Made by a program: the position numbers and the translations under genes
Shown: positions 14,842-24,589 of the stretch, one piece after another
Layout: every line of letters starts with the position of its first letter
Numbering within the stretch: the stretch's first letter is position 1
Assembly: GCF_004028635.1 (NCBI RefSeq)
Contig: NZ_RQJW01000006.1
Span: 372,001 to 436,000 of the forward strand
Direction of reading: 5' to 3'
DNA length: 64,000 nucleotides
DNA from: Streptomyces cyaneus
GTDB lineage: Bacteria; Actinomycetota; Actinomycetes; Streptomycetales; Streptomycetaceae
The notes under the pieces: generated by a model
Database searches by the model: none
The model's input: the letters and a program-made list of their open reading frames with translations, nothing else
What the model was told of the DNA's origin: nothing

Positions 14842-17800
14842 GTGGTTGCGTTGAGTAGAGCTGGCCAGGCTGGCGAGGTCGGTAGCGTCTTTCGGTGTGA
14901 ACTGGCTACGCATTTGGCCGTCCATGGACTCCGCGGCCGCCCGGTTTCCGGGCTCTATTTGCCAATTGGAGTGGATCCTGCTCGGCTGGACTTCGAGACC
15001 AGCGACCCCACCGACGATATCCGCGTTACCTTTTCCGATGGGCGTCGAGCTTACGTGTCCGCGAAGCGAAAGATCGACAAAGGGCGACCGCTTGAGGACA
15101 CTGTTACTGGCTGGATAGGGCAGGTTCCTACACTTGGTCCTGATGACCTTCTAGTCATCGCCGGCGAGGAACTGGTTGGCCCTATAAAGAACCTTGACCG
15201 AGCCTTGCGACGCCATCGCGCGAACCTGCGCATGGAGAGCAGCGACGAAAAAGCAGCGTTCAAAACTCTTACGGACTTGCTTCCTCCTGCTGCGTATGAG
15301 CTAGTACTCGATCGGGCACGTGTCCTACATGTACCCAACTCAACTGCCCCAGCAACCCACCGGGATTTTCTCGCTGCTCTAATGGACTTTATCGTCGCTG
15401 ACCTACAGGGACAGCGCGCGGTGAGTACTCTAGCTGATTTCTTTCATCGACAGGCAGGAGAGGCGCTCGGGAGTTCCGTCGATGACTGGGTTCTTACGCT
15501 AAGAAACGCAAATTTGGCTGTATTTTCTGACCCGGGGGGTCCGACTGCCATGCGAGTGGCCTCCCGCTTGAATGCCGTTGATAACTACCGCACTCGACTC
15601 AAGGAGGATGCTGGGCGGATCGACCTCAGCCTGCTTGCCGAAGACCTACCACCTATTGTAGTGGACGATATCATTGGCAGCCTACAGATCGATATTGAAG
15701 GCGAGCGCACATCCCAGTATCTCCTTCAGTATCTAAGGCGTTGGCGCCGGATGCTGATCATTGGTCAACCGGGATCAGGTAAATCAGTCGCGTTGCGTGA
15801 GATTGCAGCCCACTGTGCCACCCACCCTGAGGCCCCCGCTCCGCTTCCTGTAGCGCTGCCGCGTTTGTTGAAACAGCAGCCAGAACGGCTGACTATCGAT
15901 GGCATCATTGACAGCGTTACATCAGACACCGTATCGAGTGCGGAACGTACACCGCTTGCCGAATATTTGACTGATGAACTTGCAAACGGACGTGCAATCA
16001 TCCTATGTGACGGTCTTGATGAATGTGGCGCTCGCGCCCCATGGGTTGCGCAGCAGCTAGCTAAAATTCTGGCTGCATTGCACCCAAATTGTGGATTTGT
16101 GTTGGCGACACGGGCGAACGCTCAGATTCCGGCCACTCGTCTTGGGCTGCCGCGAGTGGAACTCACAAGTCCTAAGGATCTCAGCGAAAGCGTAGATAGG
16201 ATTCTCGTTGCGTGTGCTGATGCGCGCTTTTTCGAGCCGAACCGAACAGCGTGGTTGGCGAGACGGCGTGCCTGGATCAAAGACGCAAAAGAACACCACG
16301 AGCATCTCCTCACCGTGCCCTTGCTTGCCATCTTGCTAGCACTTATTTGTGCCAACGCATCGGATGCGGAACTTCCCAAAGGGCGCGCAGCATTGCTGCA
16401 TCGCGCGGTAGAGCAATCTGTAGCAAGGTGGGAACAGCTTCGGGGAACACTCGACCCTGATCGGCCTTGGTCACCCGCGTTGACAACGTCCATGTTGATT
16501 CGCGGGTTCGTAGTACTTGGGCGACTCCTTGACGGTGGGGCAACTCCTACACGTGAGAAAGCGCTTGAATCTCTGAGCGAGATGCTAAGGGATCCCAAAC
16601 ATTGGGACATGTCGCCGGCCGCAGCTACAGAGGTGGCAGAACACGTTCTCCGTTTCTGGGACGAATATGTCGCCGTGTTCGTCGTGAATTCCGCAGAAGA
16701 ACTCACTACTCGCAGTAAAGTGTTTACTGAGATCGCTACCGCCATGTGGGCGAAGGATTGCACGCCAGAGGAATTGAGGGGTTGGCTATCCGCATCCCTT
16801 GAATATACGGACTCGGATGGTGCGATCGCGCTTGCTGCCGGGCTTGATCCCCGAATGACTGAGGTGCTTCTCGAAGTCGGAGCCACTTCGCGACCAGAAG
16901 CCACTCTCATGGTGGCCGATCTCGCGGTCCGAGATATCGTGAAACTCTCGGCCAGTGAAATGGATTGGTGTCTACGTGAGCTTGCAGACGGAGTGGTTGC
17001 GTCCCTCGAAGGTGCCCCACCCGCCACGCGTGGCCCCAGCAGCCCTCCGGAGCAATTTCCTACCCTCTGGGATGAAACACGTGCTGCAGGCCCTTGGCCT
17101 TTCGTGGAAGCTGCTTGCCTGCTTGCGTTGCCGCCAGCACTGAGGAGTCAGCGAGCGAACATTATAAGAAGTGCTGAGCTCGATGACAGTGCCGAAGCAA
17201 TTGCAACCGCCTTGTGCGAGTTGACAGATGCACGAACGGACGCTGCCCAATTGACTAGCTCGGGTATTGCTGCCATCGCCGAGGTGCTTGCGATCCCCCT
17301 TCCGCTGGATTCGGAGATGGTTCAGAAGGGGCGACGTCGGTTTGAGCTAGTTAGCGGCGGCCACCTCAAACCCGGTCTAGATCAGGTCGCTTTGGCCGCA
17401 GCTAAATATCTATGCGAACTTGCTGACGACCAAGGTGAGCGACTATTCGAGATTGCGAAGCATGCCCCCGGCAGAATCGCTGAACAAATTTTTGCTGAAC
17501 TCGCACGTGCGGGATTTGATACAAGTGGGCGCTGGCGGGGCCTAACCGAAAGAATGCGTGAATGGGCGTCTAATATGAGGGACGATAGAGCGGAGCTGCT
17601 ATCTGATCTAACGTCACTCGGGGGCCCGCACTCAGAGTCCGAAAGCGAAAACCTCTGGTCTCTCGGCGACATGGGAAATCTGCTCACAGCGACCGGCTAC
17701 TCCAAGAGCGCTGCATCTGAGATTGATCGGGCGTTTATTCATGATACTCCAGTAATTCGCCGCGCATGGCTCGACGCGATAGCAGATGCGTACGACATCA

Positions 17801-18414
17801 ACAAGGCGGAGGTAGCCGCCCAAGCGCGGCATCTACAGCAGAATATCGAGGCGGACTCTCTACTCGATGAATGGCTTGTCGCAGGAACCGCGCCATTGGT
17901 TAAGCCAGTGCTGTCTCCTCATTTGGAGAGACGTCTTACTGGAGATCAGCAGTTGACGTTGCTGGCCTGCCTCGAAGCGGATTCCTCATGGATAGCATGG
18001 TCTGCAGCGAATGTGCTGGCCAACCTCGATGGAGGAGTGCCGTGGGATAGTCGGGAGATCTTCAGTAAAGATATGTCACGTTGGCCGCGGTCGAGAGCAG
18101 GTTTGTTCTACGCAATTGCTATTCTGACTGCCGGTGACCAACGCTTGCCTTTGCTGACCCAGGCCGCCTGCTCGGATTCAGCAGACTATCGATATGCGGC
18201 AGGGATGGTGATCTCAGTGGCATCAAATCTTGACCACGACGGTTCGGTCACGAAAGCGCTGCGCCGAGACGCTGATCTATCGGTCCGGCCGAAGGGTGCG
18301 CATCAAACCTTGCCTGCGCCGACGCATTGGAGTTGCAACGACTGCAGGGCGGTAAATTCCATCGATGTGGAAGATTGTCCGGGATGTGACGATGGCGTAC
18401 GCCCCAGACCCTGA
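14842..18414 (+). CDS. Avs-like STAND/NACHT NTPase with N-terminal nuclease and C-terminal RanBP2-type zinc finger
   Basis: About 1190 aa from the GTG at 14842 (GAGAG upstream; TTG at 14851 also possible). Upstream ORF sequence is antisense to an IS701 remnant and was discarded. Residues ~1-90 resemble a Cap4/Mrr-like PD-(D/E)xK nuclease: AGEVGSVFRCELATHLAVHGL, then TDDIRVTFSDGRRAYVSAKR (candidate D58/D59 and K75). The NACHT core has Walker A GQPGSGKS (308-315) and Walker B ILCDGLDEC (D390-E394). A long helical region of ~650 residues probably forms the sensor. The tail WSCNDCRAVNSIDVEDCPGC matches the RanBP2 finger W-x-C-x2-C-x3-N-x6-C-x2-C exactly. GC and codon use are distinctly lower than in neighbours, pointing to acquisition from elsewhere. 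Nuclease-STAND-sensor proteins such as Avs detect phage proteins and then cleave DNA; that role is inferred here. Confidence 0.85.
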   Translation: MVALSRAGQAGEVGSVFRCELATHLAVHGLRGRPVSGLYLPIGVDPARLDFETSDPTDDIRVTFSDGRRAYVSAKRKIDKGRPLEDTVTGWIGQVPTLGPDDLLVIAGEELVGPIKNLDRALRRHRANLRMESSDEKAAFKTLTDLLPPAAYELVLDRARVLHVPNSTAPATHRDFLAALMDFIVADLQGQRAVSTLADFFHRQAGEALGSSVDDWVLTLRNANLAVFSDPGGPTAMRVASRLNAVDNYRTRLKEDAGRIDLSLLAEDLPPIVVDDIIGSLQIDIEGERTSQYLLQYLRRWRRMLIIGQPGSGKSVALREIAAHCATHPEAPAPLPVALPRLLKQQPERLTIDGIIDSVTSDTVSSAERTPLAEYLTDELANGRAIILCDGLDECGARAPWVAQQLAKILAALHPNCGFVLATRANAQIPATRLGLPRVELTSPKDLSESVDRILVACADARFFEPNRTAWLARRRAWIKDAKEHHEHLLTVPLLAILLALICANASDAELPKGRAALLHRAVEQSVARWEQLRGTLDPDRPWSPALTTSMLIRGFVVLGRLLDGGATPTREKALESLSEMLRDPKHWDMSPAAATEVAEHVLRFWDEYVAVFVVNSAEELTTRSKVFTEIATAMWAKDCTPEELRGWLSASLEYTDSDGAIALAAGLDPRMTEVLLEVGATSRPEATLMVADLAVRDIVKLSASEMDWCLRELADGVVASLEGAPPATRGPSSPPEQFPTLWDETRAAGPWPFVEAACLLALPPALRSQRANIIRSAELDDSAEAIATALCELTDARTDAAQLTSSGIAAIAEVLAIPLPLDSEMVQKGRRRFELVSGGHLKPGLDQVALAAAKYLCELADDQGERLFEIAKHAPGRIAEQIFAELARAGFDTSGRWRGLTERMREWASNMRDDRAELLSDLTSLGGPHSESESENLWSLGDMGNLLTATGYSKSAASEIDRAFIHDTPVIRRAWLDAIADAYDINKAEVAAQARHLQQNIEADSLLDEWLVAGTAPLVKPVLSPHLERRLTGDQQLTLLACLEADSSWIAWSAANVLANLDGGVPWDSREIFSKDMSRWPRSRAGLFYAIAILTAGDQRLPLLTQAACSDSADYRYAAGMVISVASNLDHDGSVTKALRRDADLSVRPKGAHQTLPAPTHWSCNDCRAVNSIDVEDCPGCDDGVRPRP

Positions 18415-18522
18415 ACTCAAGCAAGGCGACGGCACTAGGCCCCAGTTGACCGCGCATACTGCCGGTCCGCCCCACTAGCTGTAGATTCCCGCCGCCTGAC
18501 ATCACCCGGCCTCACTGCTTCT

Positions 18523-21462
18523 TCAGTTCTTGGCGCGGTACTGAGTTTCGAGATGGGCGGCTCGGTGCCCCTCAGCGGTGAGGGTGTAGAAGGTGCGGCG
18601 CCTGCCGGGGCCGCGGCCCGGGGTGGCTCTGCTCATCCAGGCAACGTCGTCTTCGAGGCGGCTGGTGAGCCATCCTGCGCGTTCGAGTCGCTTGAGCTGG
18701 GGATAGAGCGTTCCTGCTTCGAGCCCGGTGCGTTTGATGACCTCGGCTCCGTAGAACTCCTCCCGTGGCCGGGTCAGCAAGTCCCGCAGGAGGGTCAGCG
18801 TTGGTCCGGTGATGCGAACACGCTCGACAGTGATATCGCTAAAGGGGGTGGGTCGGCTGGGGTTGCGGCGGATTCTGAACTTGGCGTGGGCGGCTTCCAG
18901 GGTGTGATCGTCGGGTGGAGCCGTGATCTGATCATGCTGAAGCGCGCTGATCATGAGAACCTGTACTCGGGCTTCATCGAGGCTGCGCAACAGTTGTCGG
19001 CCCTGCTGGGTGGGTTGCTGAGGTCGGCCGAAGGCTGCTCGCTTGAAGAGCGTTGTGCCGATGTTGTGTTCCAGTCGCTGAAACTGTGTGGCCAGGGCGT
19101 TCGGTTCGGCCTTCAAGTACTGGGCGGCGCTGTCGAGAGACGGGAAGCGCATCGAGATCTGGAAACGGTGGAGCCGCAACCAACCATGGAGTGTGCCTTC
19201 GACGGCGGCCCGGACGGCCCGCGGGAGTCTGGCGTCGGTCTTAGTCATGATCGTACGGCTGTGCACTCCTGGTGGCCGCAGGGGGATCTTCAGGTGCTTG
19301 AGGCGTCGGCGGACTGTCTCGTCATCTGTGCCGAGTTCTTCGGCGATGTCGTGGGTGGAGCGTTTGTGAGTGAGGTACTGCTCGCGCAGCCAGGCCGGGT
19401 CGATGGGGAAGGGCTTGCGCGTCCGGCGGACGGTGATGCCGAGGGCGCGGGCATGAGCAACGGCGAGCGGGCGCGGGATGCCCGTTTCCCGTGCAATGTC
19501 TCGGAGGGGCTTGCCGTTGTCGACGTACTCGCGCTGGAGGAAGTCCGCCGTGAAGATGGATTTGGCCTGCTGGCGGAGGCGCCAAGAGCCGACGCTCGAT
19601 CGCCTGCCCCAGGTGCGGGGTTCGCGGGGAACGCGTTCGAGTGCGAACCGGATGTGGGTGAGGGTGGTGTCCAGTTCCCTGGCTGCTTCTCGTGGGGCGC
19701 GTTGTTCGGTGATGACGATGCGGCGTACTTCCTCCAGGTCGAGGTCGTCGAGGCGTCGGCCGGGAAGGGCGAGCCCGTCGGCGCATTCTTGCGGTGGTTC
19801 CCAGGTCAGCGGTTCGTCGATGTTCAGGTCGTGCAGGATGCCGACCGCGTGATGGTGGAGCGCGTCGCGCTGGGCGAGGGTCAAAGAGGGCGGGAAGGCG
19901 AAGTATCTGGAGCGGTCGGACACTGATCGCAGGGCGAGGGGATGGCGGGGATCGGTCAGGTCCGCCCCGGTGAGTAGCTGGTTGAGGTAGCGCTGGGCAT
20001 TGAGGTAGCGGGGTGCCTGGGAGGTCTTGCTGTTGAGCTGTTCACCGGGCTGGGTGCCTGCGCGGAAGCAGAGTTCCCGCCACTCGTCGGGCGTGATCGG
20101 GGTTGCGGGGATGAGGCGTCGGCGGCGCTCGTAGTCGATGGGGCTGCCGTGATCGTCGAGGTAGTGGGCGAGGTTGCAGAGCGCGGTGAGCACGGCGGGA
20201 TGACTGGACTTGAGTGCGCGCTGCAAGGTGACGGTCATGGCGTTCGGCAGGTGTGGGCCCAGCCGGTCGGTGACGCCTCGTGCCCTCAAGTCCGGCTCGC
20301 CGGGCAGGAGCAGAAGTGCCGCGGCGATGCCACGGAACAGGTTCTCCTGCGTTCCCTCCCGGGGCATGAGCCGGACTGTCCAGCTGGGCCAGAGGAGCTG
20401 TGGGACATGCCGGATGCGTGCGGTCGCGCTTTGATCGTCAGGTTCCGGGACGCGGGCGCGCGAAGTACAGGAGGAGAACCGGACGCGGTCGAGGGCGCCC
20501 ATCGTGTGGTCGCCGGCGTGCAGGAAGCGGCGTTGCGTGGGCGGCGAGAGCTGGGACCACTGTGCGGTGGTCATTCCCCGGGGGATCACCTTGTTCGGTG
20601 TGTCGTGCCGGGCTCGCAGGAGGCGGACGGCCTGGACGGCGAAGGCGTCATCGGTGTCGAGGAAGGGCAGAGCCGTGTGAGCGATGACGCCGCTGACGGC
20701 GGCGCCGAGAGGCTTGACCCGGTCGGCGGGGGTCCGCGTGGCCAGCGGCCGGTGCTGCCAAAGTTGCTGGATCGTTGCGCCCATGGGAGCGACGTCGTGG
20801 TCGTCGATCGTGTGCATTAGCCATGACGTGCAGTGGTTGAGATCAGCCAGGACCGTGCGGGCCGTGATCGGTGCTGTGTCGGCGAGCAGGACATCGATGC
20901 GACGCTGTGCGGCCAGCACGGGGTGATCGGAAGCCAACGGCATGAGCACGGCGCTGGTCAGGTCGGTGCCGCAGATCGAAGCCAGGCGAGAGCCCACGGT
21001 GCAGACCGCTGGCGGGAAGCGGTGAGTGTGCCCGGGCAGCCTCACGCGTGTCCCGTTGCCGCAGCCGGGACAGGTGTCGTGCAGCAGTGCCCCGTGTGTG
21101 GTGCAGGCGAACACCCAGGGGAGCCACCACCTCAGCAGCCATCGTCCCTTCCGCTCGGCCAGGCACTGGGGACAGAACCGGCATCGGCGTTGCCGTCGCG
21201 GGCCGAAGGGGAAGCCGGGGCCGATCATCGCTCGGTCGAGGCGGCCGGGCGGAAGGCCGGTGCGGGCCTCCAGCGCGCGCAGGGAGGCGGTGGGCAGGTC
21301 GGTGACGAGCGGGCGGGTGAGGGAGTGCCGGGGCAGACCCAGGACACGCAGGAACGCCGAGAAGGTCAGGCCATTGCGGCGGCTCAGCGCTTCCAGCCAG
21401 CTGTCCATGCCCTCACCAGGCAGGATCGGTATCCGCAGTGGCAGCACACGCGTTTCGGTCAC
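18523..21462 (-). CDS. tniQ: TniQ/TnsD-like target selector with multiple HTH domains, LysR- and PadR-type winged helices
   Basis: 979 aa, GTG start overlapping the tniB stop by GTGA. The N-terminal TniQ domain has the zinc-ligand set C97-x2-C100, C120-x2-H123 and C131-x2-C134, with the family pattern FCPQCLAERK...WWLPWVFACTTHG. After a long helical middle come HTH-like segments at ~574-611 (APREAARELDTTLTHIRFAL), ~641-677 (PLRDIARETGIPRPLAVAHA) and ~691-728 (STHDIAEELGTDDETVRRRL). A LysR-type winged helix lies at ~767-826 (SLDSAAQYLKAEPNALATQF ... TTLFKRA). A PadR-type winged helix lies at 884-979 (YGAEVIKRTGLEAGTLYPQL, ending RRTFYTLTAEGHRA). Tn5053-type TniQ is ~400 aa and Tn7 TnsD ~500 aa, so this is greatly extended. 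TnsD-type proteins choose the insertion site by binding DNA through C-terminal HTHs. Confidence 0.88.
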   Translation of the reverse strand: MTETRVLPLRIPILPGEGMDSWLEALSRRNGLTFSAFLRVLGLPRHSLTRPLVTDLPTASLRALEARTGLPPGRLDRAMIGPGFPFGPRRQRRCRFCPQCLAERKGRWLLRWWLPWVFACTTHGALLHDTCPGCGNGTRVRLPGHTHRFPPAVCTVGSRLASICGTDLTSAVLMPLASDHPVLAAQRRIDVLLADTAPITARTVLADLNHCTSWLMHTIDDHDVAPMGATIQQLWQHRPLATRTPADRVKPLGAAVSGVIAHTALPFLDTDDAFAVQAVRLLRARHDTPNKVIPRGMTTAQWSQLSPPTQRRFLHAGDHTMGALDRVRFSSCTSRARVPEPDDQSATARIRHVPQLLWPSWTVRLMPREGTQENLFRGIAAALLLLPGEPDLRARGVTDRLGPHLPNAMTVTLQRALKSSHPAVLTALCNLAHYLDDHGSPIDYERRRRLIPATPITPDEWRELCFRAGTQPGEQLNSKTSQAPRYLNAQRYLNQLLTGADLTDPRHPLALRSVSDRSRYFAFPPSLTLAQRDALHHHAVGILHDLNIDEPLTWEPPQECADGLALPGRRLDDLDLEEVRRIVITEQRAPREAARELDTTLTHIRFALERVPREPRTWGRRSSVGSWRLRQQAKSIFTADFLQREYVDNGKPLRDIARETGIPRPLAVAHARALGITVRRTRKPFPIDPAWLREQYLTHKRSTHDIAEELGTDDETVRRRLKHLKIPLRPPGVHSRTIMTKTDARLPRAVRAAVEGTLHGWLRLHRFQISMRFPSLDSAAQYLKAEPNALATQFQRLEHNIGTTLFKRAAFGRPQQPTQQGRQLLRSLDEARVQVLMISALQHDQITAPPDDHTLEAAHAKFRIRRNPSRPTPFSDITVERVRITGPTLTLLRDLLTRPREEFYGAEVIKRTGLEAGTLYPQLKRLERAGWLTSRLEDDVAWMSRATPGRGPGRRRTFYTLTAEGHRAAHLETQYRAKN

Positions 21463-22547
21463 GAGACATCACCGAACACGGTGGTGATCTTCGCGTGGGC
21501 CATCGTGGCGGCCAGTTGCTTGCGCGCCTGTTCAGATGCTTCGTCCAGCCGGACCCCGTCCAGCACCTCGCGGGTGACGGCTTCCGTGCCGTTGCGGATC
21601 GCGCGGTAACAGCCCCGCATGACCAGAGTGAAGTACGACCCGATGTGCCCGCTGGTGCGTTCGAACAGATAGTCCGCGTTGCGCAGCAGCATCCCGGGCC
21701 GGTGCTCGGCAAGGACGAGCTGGCGTTCGGTGGCCTTGATCAGGCTCCGCCAGTGGCGACGGCCCTGCTCAGTGTCGAGTTGGAACGGATCGACACCCAG
21801 CCGGGTCCAGCGGCGTGCGGTCTGGGCCAGGGCCACGTTCTTGCCGGTCAGGCCGTCGGCGAAGAACCGCCGCTCGGCCAGGCCAACACCGACGTAGACG
21901 AACGTGACCGGTAGTTCGTTGGCGAGCCACTTGAGGTGGTTGGACACCGCCAGGCCGTCGCGGCGGTCCAGGTCGATGAAGTGGATGTCGTCGATGATGC
22001 CGAGCTGGGTCTCGCAGGACAGGACGCAGTCCAGGGCGTGACTGGCCAGAGCGGCGGCGTTCGCTCGGTCGGTGGCCGGATGGCCGTAGTACTCGCAGAT
22101 CATCCGGTTCAGGGTTCGCAGGGTGGTGTTGGAGGTCAGTCCGACGCGGAAGACAGGGATGCGTTCGTGCCCGGCCTCGGTAACCGGGGACAGACGGCGC
22201 ATCTGCTGGCGGTCGAAGTCGCGGCCGAACAGGTTGGCGATGGTGGTCTTGCCCAGGCCCGGCAAGGCGTCGATCACGGCGGCGGAACGGATGCGGTCGC
22301 CGTCCTGACGGTTGCTGGCCACGATCTGTTCGAGTTCGTCGTGAATGGCTGCGAGCTGCGGGGTCTGCACGATGCCGAAATTCGCGTGCCAGTCGTGGCG
22401 GGCGTCGTTGTAGTCCTCGGCTGCCGCCTCGCCCAGCGCGGTCAGCCGGGCCCGTGTCAGTGTCTCAGGCCGTTGCCGGGGCGAGGCGTCGGCGAAGCAC
22501 CGCCAGCCCTCCTTGCGGGAGAGGCTGAACAGATTGGGCTGCCTCAC
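21459..22547 (-). CDS. tniB: TniB/TnsC-like AAA+ ATPase, transposition regulator
   Basis: 362 aa from the GTG at 22547, which overlaps the tniA stop as GTGA; longer readings upstream only mirror the tniA frame. The Walker A is in DALPGLGKTT (G97-T101). Walker B is in LGIIDDIHFIDL, with the sensor region ELPVTFVYVGVGLAERRFF. The protein matches the TniB family (about 300-360 aa), which forms filaments on target DNA and passes the target from TniQ to the transposase. It also overlaps tniQ by 4 bp, so ATPase and selector are translationally coupled. Confidence 0.92.
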   Translation of the reverse strand: MRQPNLFSLSRKEGWRCFADASPRQRPETLTRARLTALGEAAAEDYNDARHDWHANFGIVQTPQLAAIHDELEQIVASNRQDGDRIRSAAVIDALPGLGKTTIANLFGRDFDRQQMRRLSPVTEAGHERIPVFRVGLTSNTTLRTLNRMICEYYGHPATDRANAAALASHALDCVLSCETQLGIIDDIHFIDLDRRDGLAVSNHLKWLANELPVTFVYVGVGLAERRFFADGLTGKNVALAQTARRWTRLGVDPFQLDTEQGRRHWRSLIKATERQLVLAEHRPGMLLRNADYLFERTSGHIGSYFTLVMRGCYRAIRNGTEAVTREVLDGVRLDEASEQARKQLAATMAHAKITTVFGDVS

Positions 22548-24589
22548 TCGATCACCTCGAAGGCGTCGGCGTAGAAGTCGTCGCCTTCGGGGACGTCGAA
22601 CAGCTCGGCCTCGTCGTCGCCTTCCCCGGGCGGCAGCTCCGGCACCAGCCGCAGCTCCGGAGACGTAAGAGGGCCGGACTGTTCCGGCAGCACCGGCAGA
22701 GACAGAGCCCCGCGTTCCGCCGACAGCCTCACCGCAATGCGGCGCTCGCGCCGATCGGTGACCATGCCCTGATCCCAACGGGTCAGAAGATCCGCAAGCG
22801 CCTGCGAGGAGTCGACGTGTCGGCCCTTCCGGGCGGCGAGCCTTCGGGCATGGGCGGCGGCCTCACCGCTGAACGCCATGTGCAGTGCGGGTGCGTGTTC
22901 CCAGTTCAGAGAGTGCCAGGAGTCGTCGGCCGGGTCCTGGAAGTAGACGAACCGTACGTCGTCAGGGTTGACGTGAATGGGCCACTGCCGTCCGAAACCG
23001 GGATAAGGGCTGGGTGCGTTGCGGTAGCCGTCCAGAACGGGACCGTTGTAACGCAGCCCGTCGACCTCGACCCCGTAGTGCTGGATAGTGCGCGGCTTGA
23101 CCGCGAGGAACTGAAAGGCCAGCTCCGGTGACGCCGGCATGCGCAGCCGTCCGGCCCGGGCCAGACCGATGCGCAGCATCTCCAGCGGAGACAACGACAG
23201 CTTCGGCCATTGCGGAATGACCAGTCCGTCATGCTCACGGCGGTGATAGACCTCCGAGACCCACTCACGGATGATCTCCTCCACCTCGTGGATGAAGAAG
23301 AACGCGGCATCCTCGACCGCCTCGCCGCGGCTGTGGACGTCAGGTCCCTTGTAGGCGGGCAGGTGCTGGATGAGTCCCTCCCGCAGAGTGCGGAAGAAGC
23401 GTTCGACGGTCGGCTTGTCCGTGGGTTTCTTCGGCTGGGCTGGCTGAATGGACATCCCCAGGCGGGTGCAGACCCCGATGACATGCGCCGACATGAACGC
23501 TCGACCGTGATCGATGACCAGTGTCTCCGGGGGACACAATCCGCCGCCCGGCACGAGACCTTCCTCGGTGAACACCACCTCATCCCACAGGCCGTGGTAA
23601 GGAGCCACTGCGGGCCGGGCCGAGTGCTCCAGCGGAGGGCAGATCGCCTCGAAGAGCACACCGGCGACATCGAGCGCCTTCGTGGAACAGGCGGTCACCC
23701 GCAGGCCGACAATGCAGCGTGAGAAAAGGTCCTGAGCGACGGTGAGCTGGAGCGGAACCCACCGGCAGGTCACCGGTTCCATGGCGTAGATGTCCAGGTC
23801 CTGGGTGTCGAGCACGACGTACTCACCCGGCCTGGCAGCCCGCAGCCGCCCGTAGGCGCCCCGTGGCCTGTCCGCGATCGAGCGGCGTGCCTTGGCGCTG
23901 CCGGAGACCGCGTTCGTGCCCTTGGTCAACATGGCAAGCCGCGCGTAGGCCGTGCTCCGCGACGGAACAGCGACGACGCCCTTGCCGTACTGGCTGATCA
24001 GCCGTTCCTCGACCCGCGACAACAGGGCTGACCGAGTAGGTGTCGAGCTGGTCACCGACTCCGCCACCACGCGGCGGACCGCCTCTTCCCACCGGGGATC
24101 GATGCTTGACCCCCTCCCGGCGCGGGCGTCCACGAGTCCCGCATCACCGCTTTCCCGGTAGGCGGTCACCCAACGCTGCAACGTTCGAGGCGAAACACCC
24201 AGCTCAGCGGCCTTGGCCGCGGTCCGCTCCTTGAGCGGGAGATCGGGATCGTATTCGGGCCTGGGCTCGACCGGCAGAGCATCGGCTGCGTGCCCGGACC
24301 GGTAGCCGCTGAGCACTTCACGGACGTGCCCGGCCCGTTCCCGCAGCCGCTGACGCTGGTCAGCCGACAAGGACGCAAGCAGCAGGCCCACCCCGTCCGC
24401 GGCAGTCGGCGCAGGCTCATCCATCGACCGGGCGCTGGCCGCCAGCTGCCCGAGCGGAACAGAGCCGTACTCGCCCGTCCGCTCGTTACGGACCGTCGTC
24501 CGGAGCCCGTCGACGTCCACGACCTCGACGACGTCACCGCCGAAGAAAAGACGCGTTCCCGGGAACAGGGACACTGCGTATGCGTTCAT
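22544..24589 (-). CDS. tniA: TniA/TnsB-like DDE transposase
   Basis: 681 aa, ATG start overlapping the tnsA stop (ATGA). N-terminal DNA-binding segments include an HTH at ~118-145 (KERTAAKAAELGVSPRTLQRW). The RNase H-fold catalytic core has D261 in VVLDTQDLDIY, D360 in TLVIDHGRAFM and E396 in KPTVERFFRTL, a full DDE triad. A Mu-type C-terminal beta-barrel follows (~510-580; IQHYGVEVDGLRYNGPVLDG). The acidic tail (PEGDDFYADAFEVIE) probably contacts TniB, as in TnsB. The protein binds the terminal TGT repeats and joins 3' ends to target DNA. All key residues are intact. Confidence 0.95.
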   Translation of the reverse strand: MNAYAVSLFPGTRLFFGGDVVEVVDVDGLRTTVRNERTGEYGSVPLGQLAASARSMDEPAPTAADGVGLLLASLSADQRQRLRERAGHVREVLSGYRSGHAADALPVEPRPEYDPDLPLKERTAAKAAELGVSPRTLQRWVTAYRESGDAGLVDARAGRGSSIDPRWEEAVRRVVAESVTSSTPTRSALLSRVEERLISQYGKGVVAVPSRSTAYARLAMLTKGTNAVSGSAKARRSIADRPRGAYGRLRAARPGEYVVLDTQDLDIYAMEPVTCRWVPLQLTVAQDLFSRCIVGLRVTACSTKALDVAGVLFEAICPPLEHSARPAVAPYHGLWDEVVFTEEGLVPGGGLCPPETLVIDHGRAFMSAHVIGVCTRLGMSIQPAQPKKPTDKPTVERFFRTLREGLIQHLPAYKGPDVHSRGEAVEDAAFFFIHEVEEIIREWVSEVYHRREHDGLVIPQWPKLSLSPLEMLRIGLARAGRLRMPASPELAFQFLAVKPRTIQHYGVEVDGLRYNGPVLDGYRNAPSPYPGFGRQWPIHVNPDDVRFVYFQDPADDSWHSLNWEHAPALHMAFSGEAAAHARRLAARKGRHVDSSQALADLLTRWDQGMVTDRRERRIAVRLSAERGALSLPVLPEQSGPLTSPELRLVPELPPGEGDDEAELFDVPEGDDFYADAFEVIE

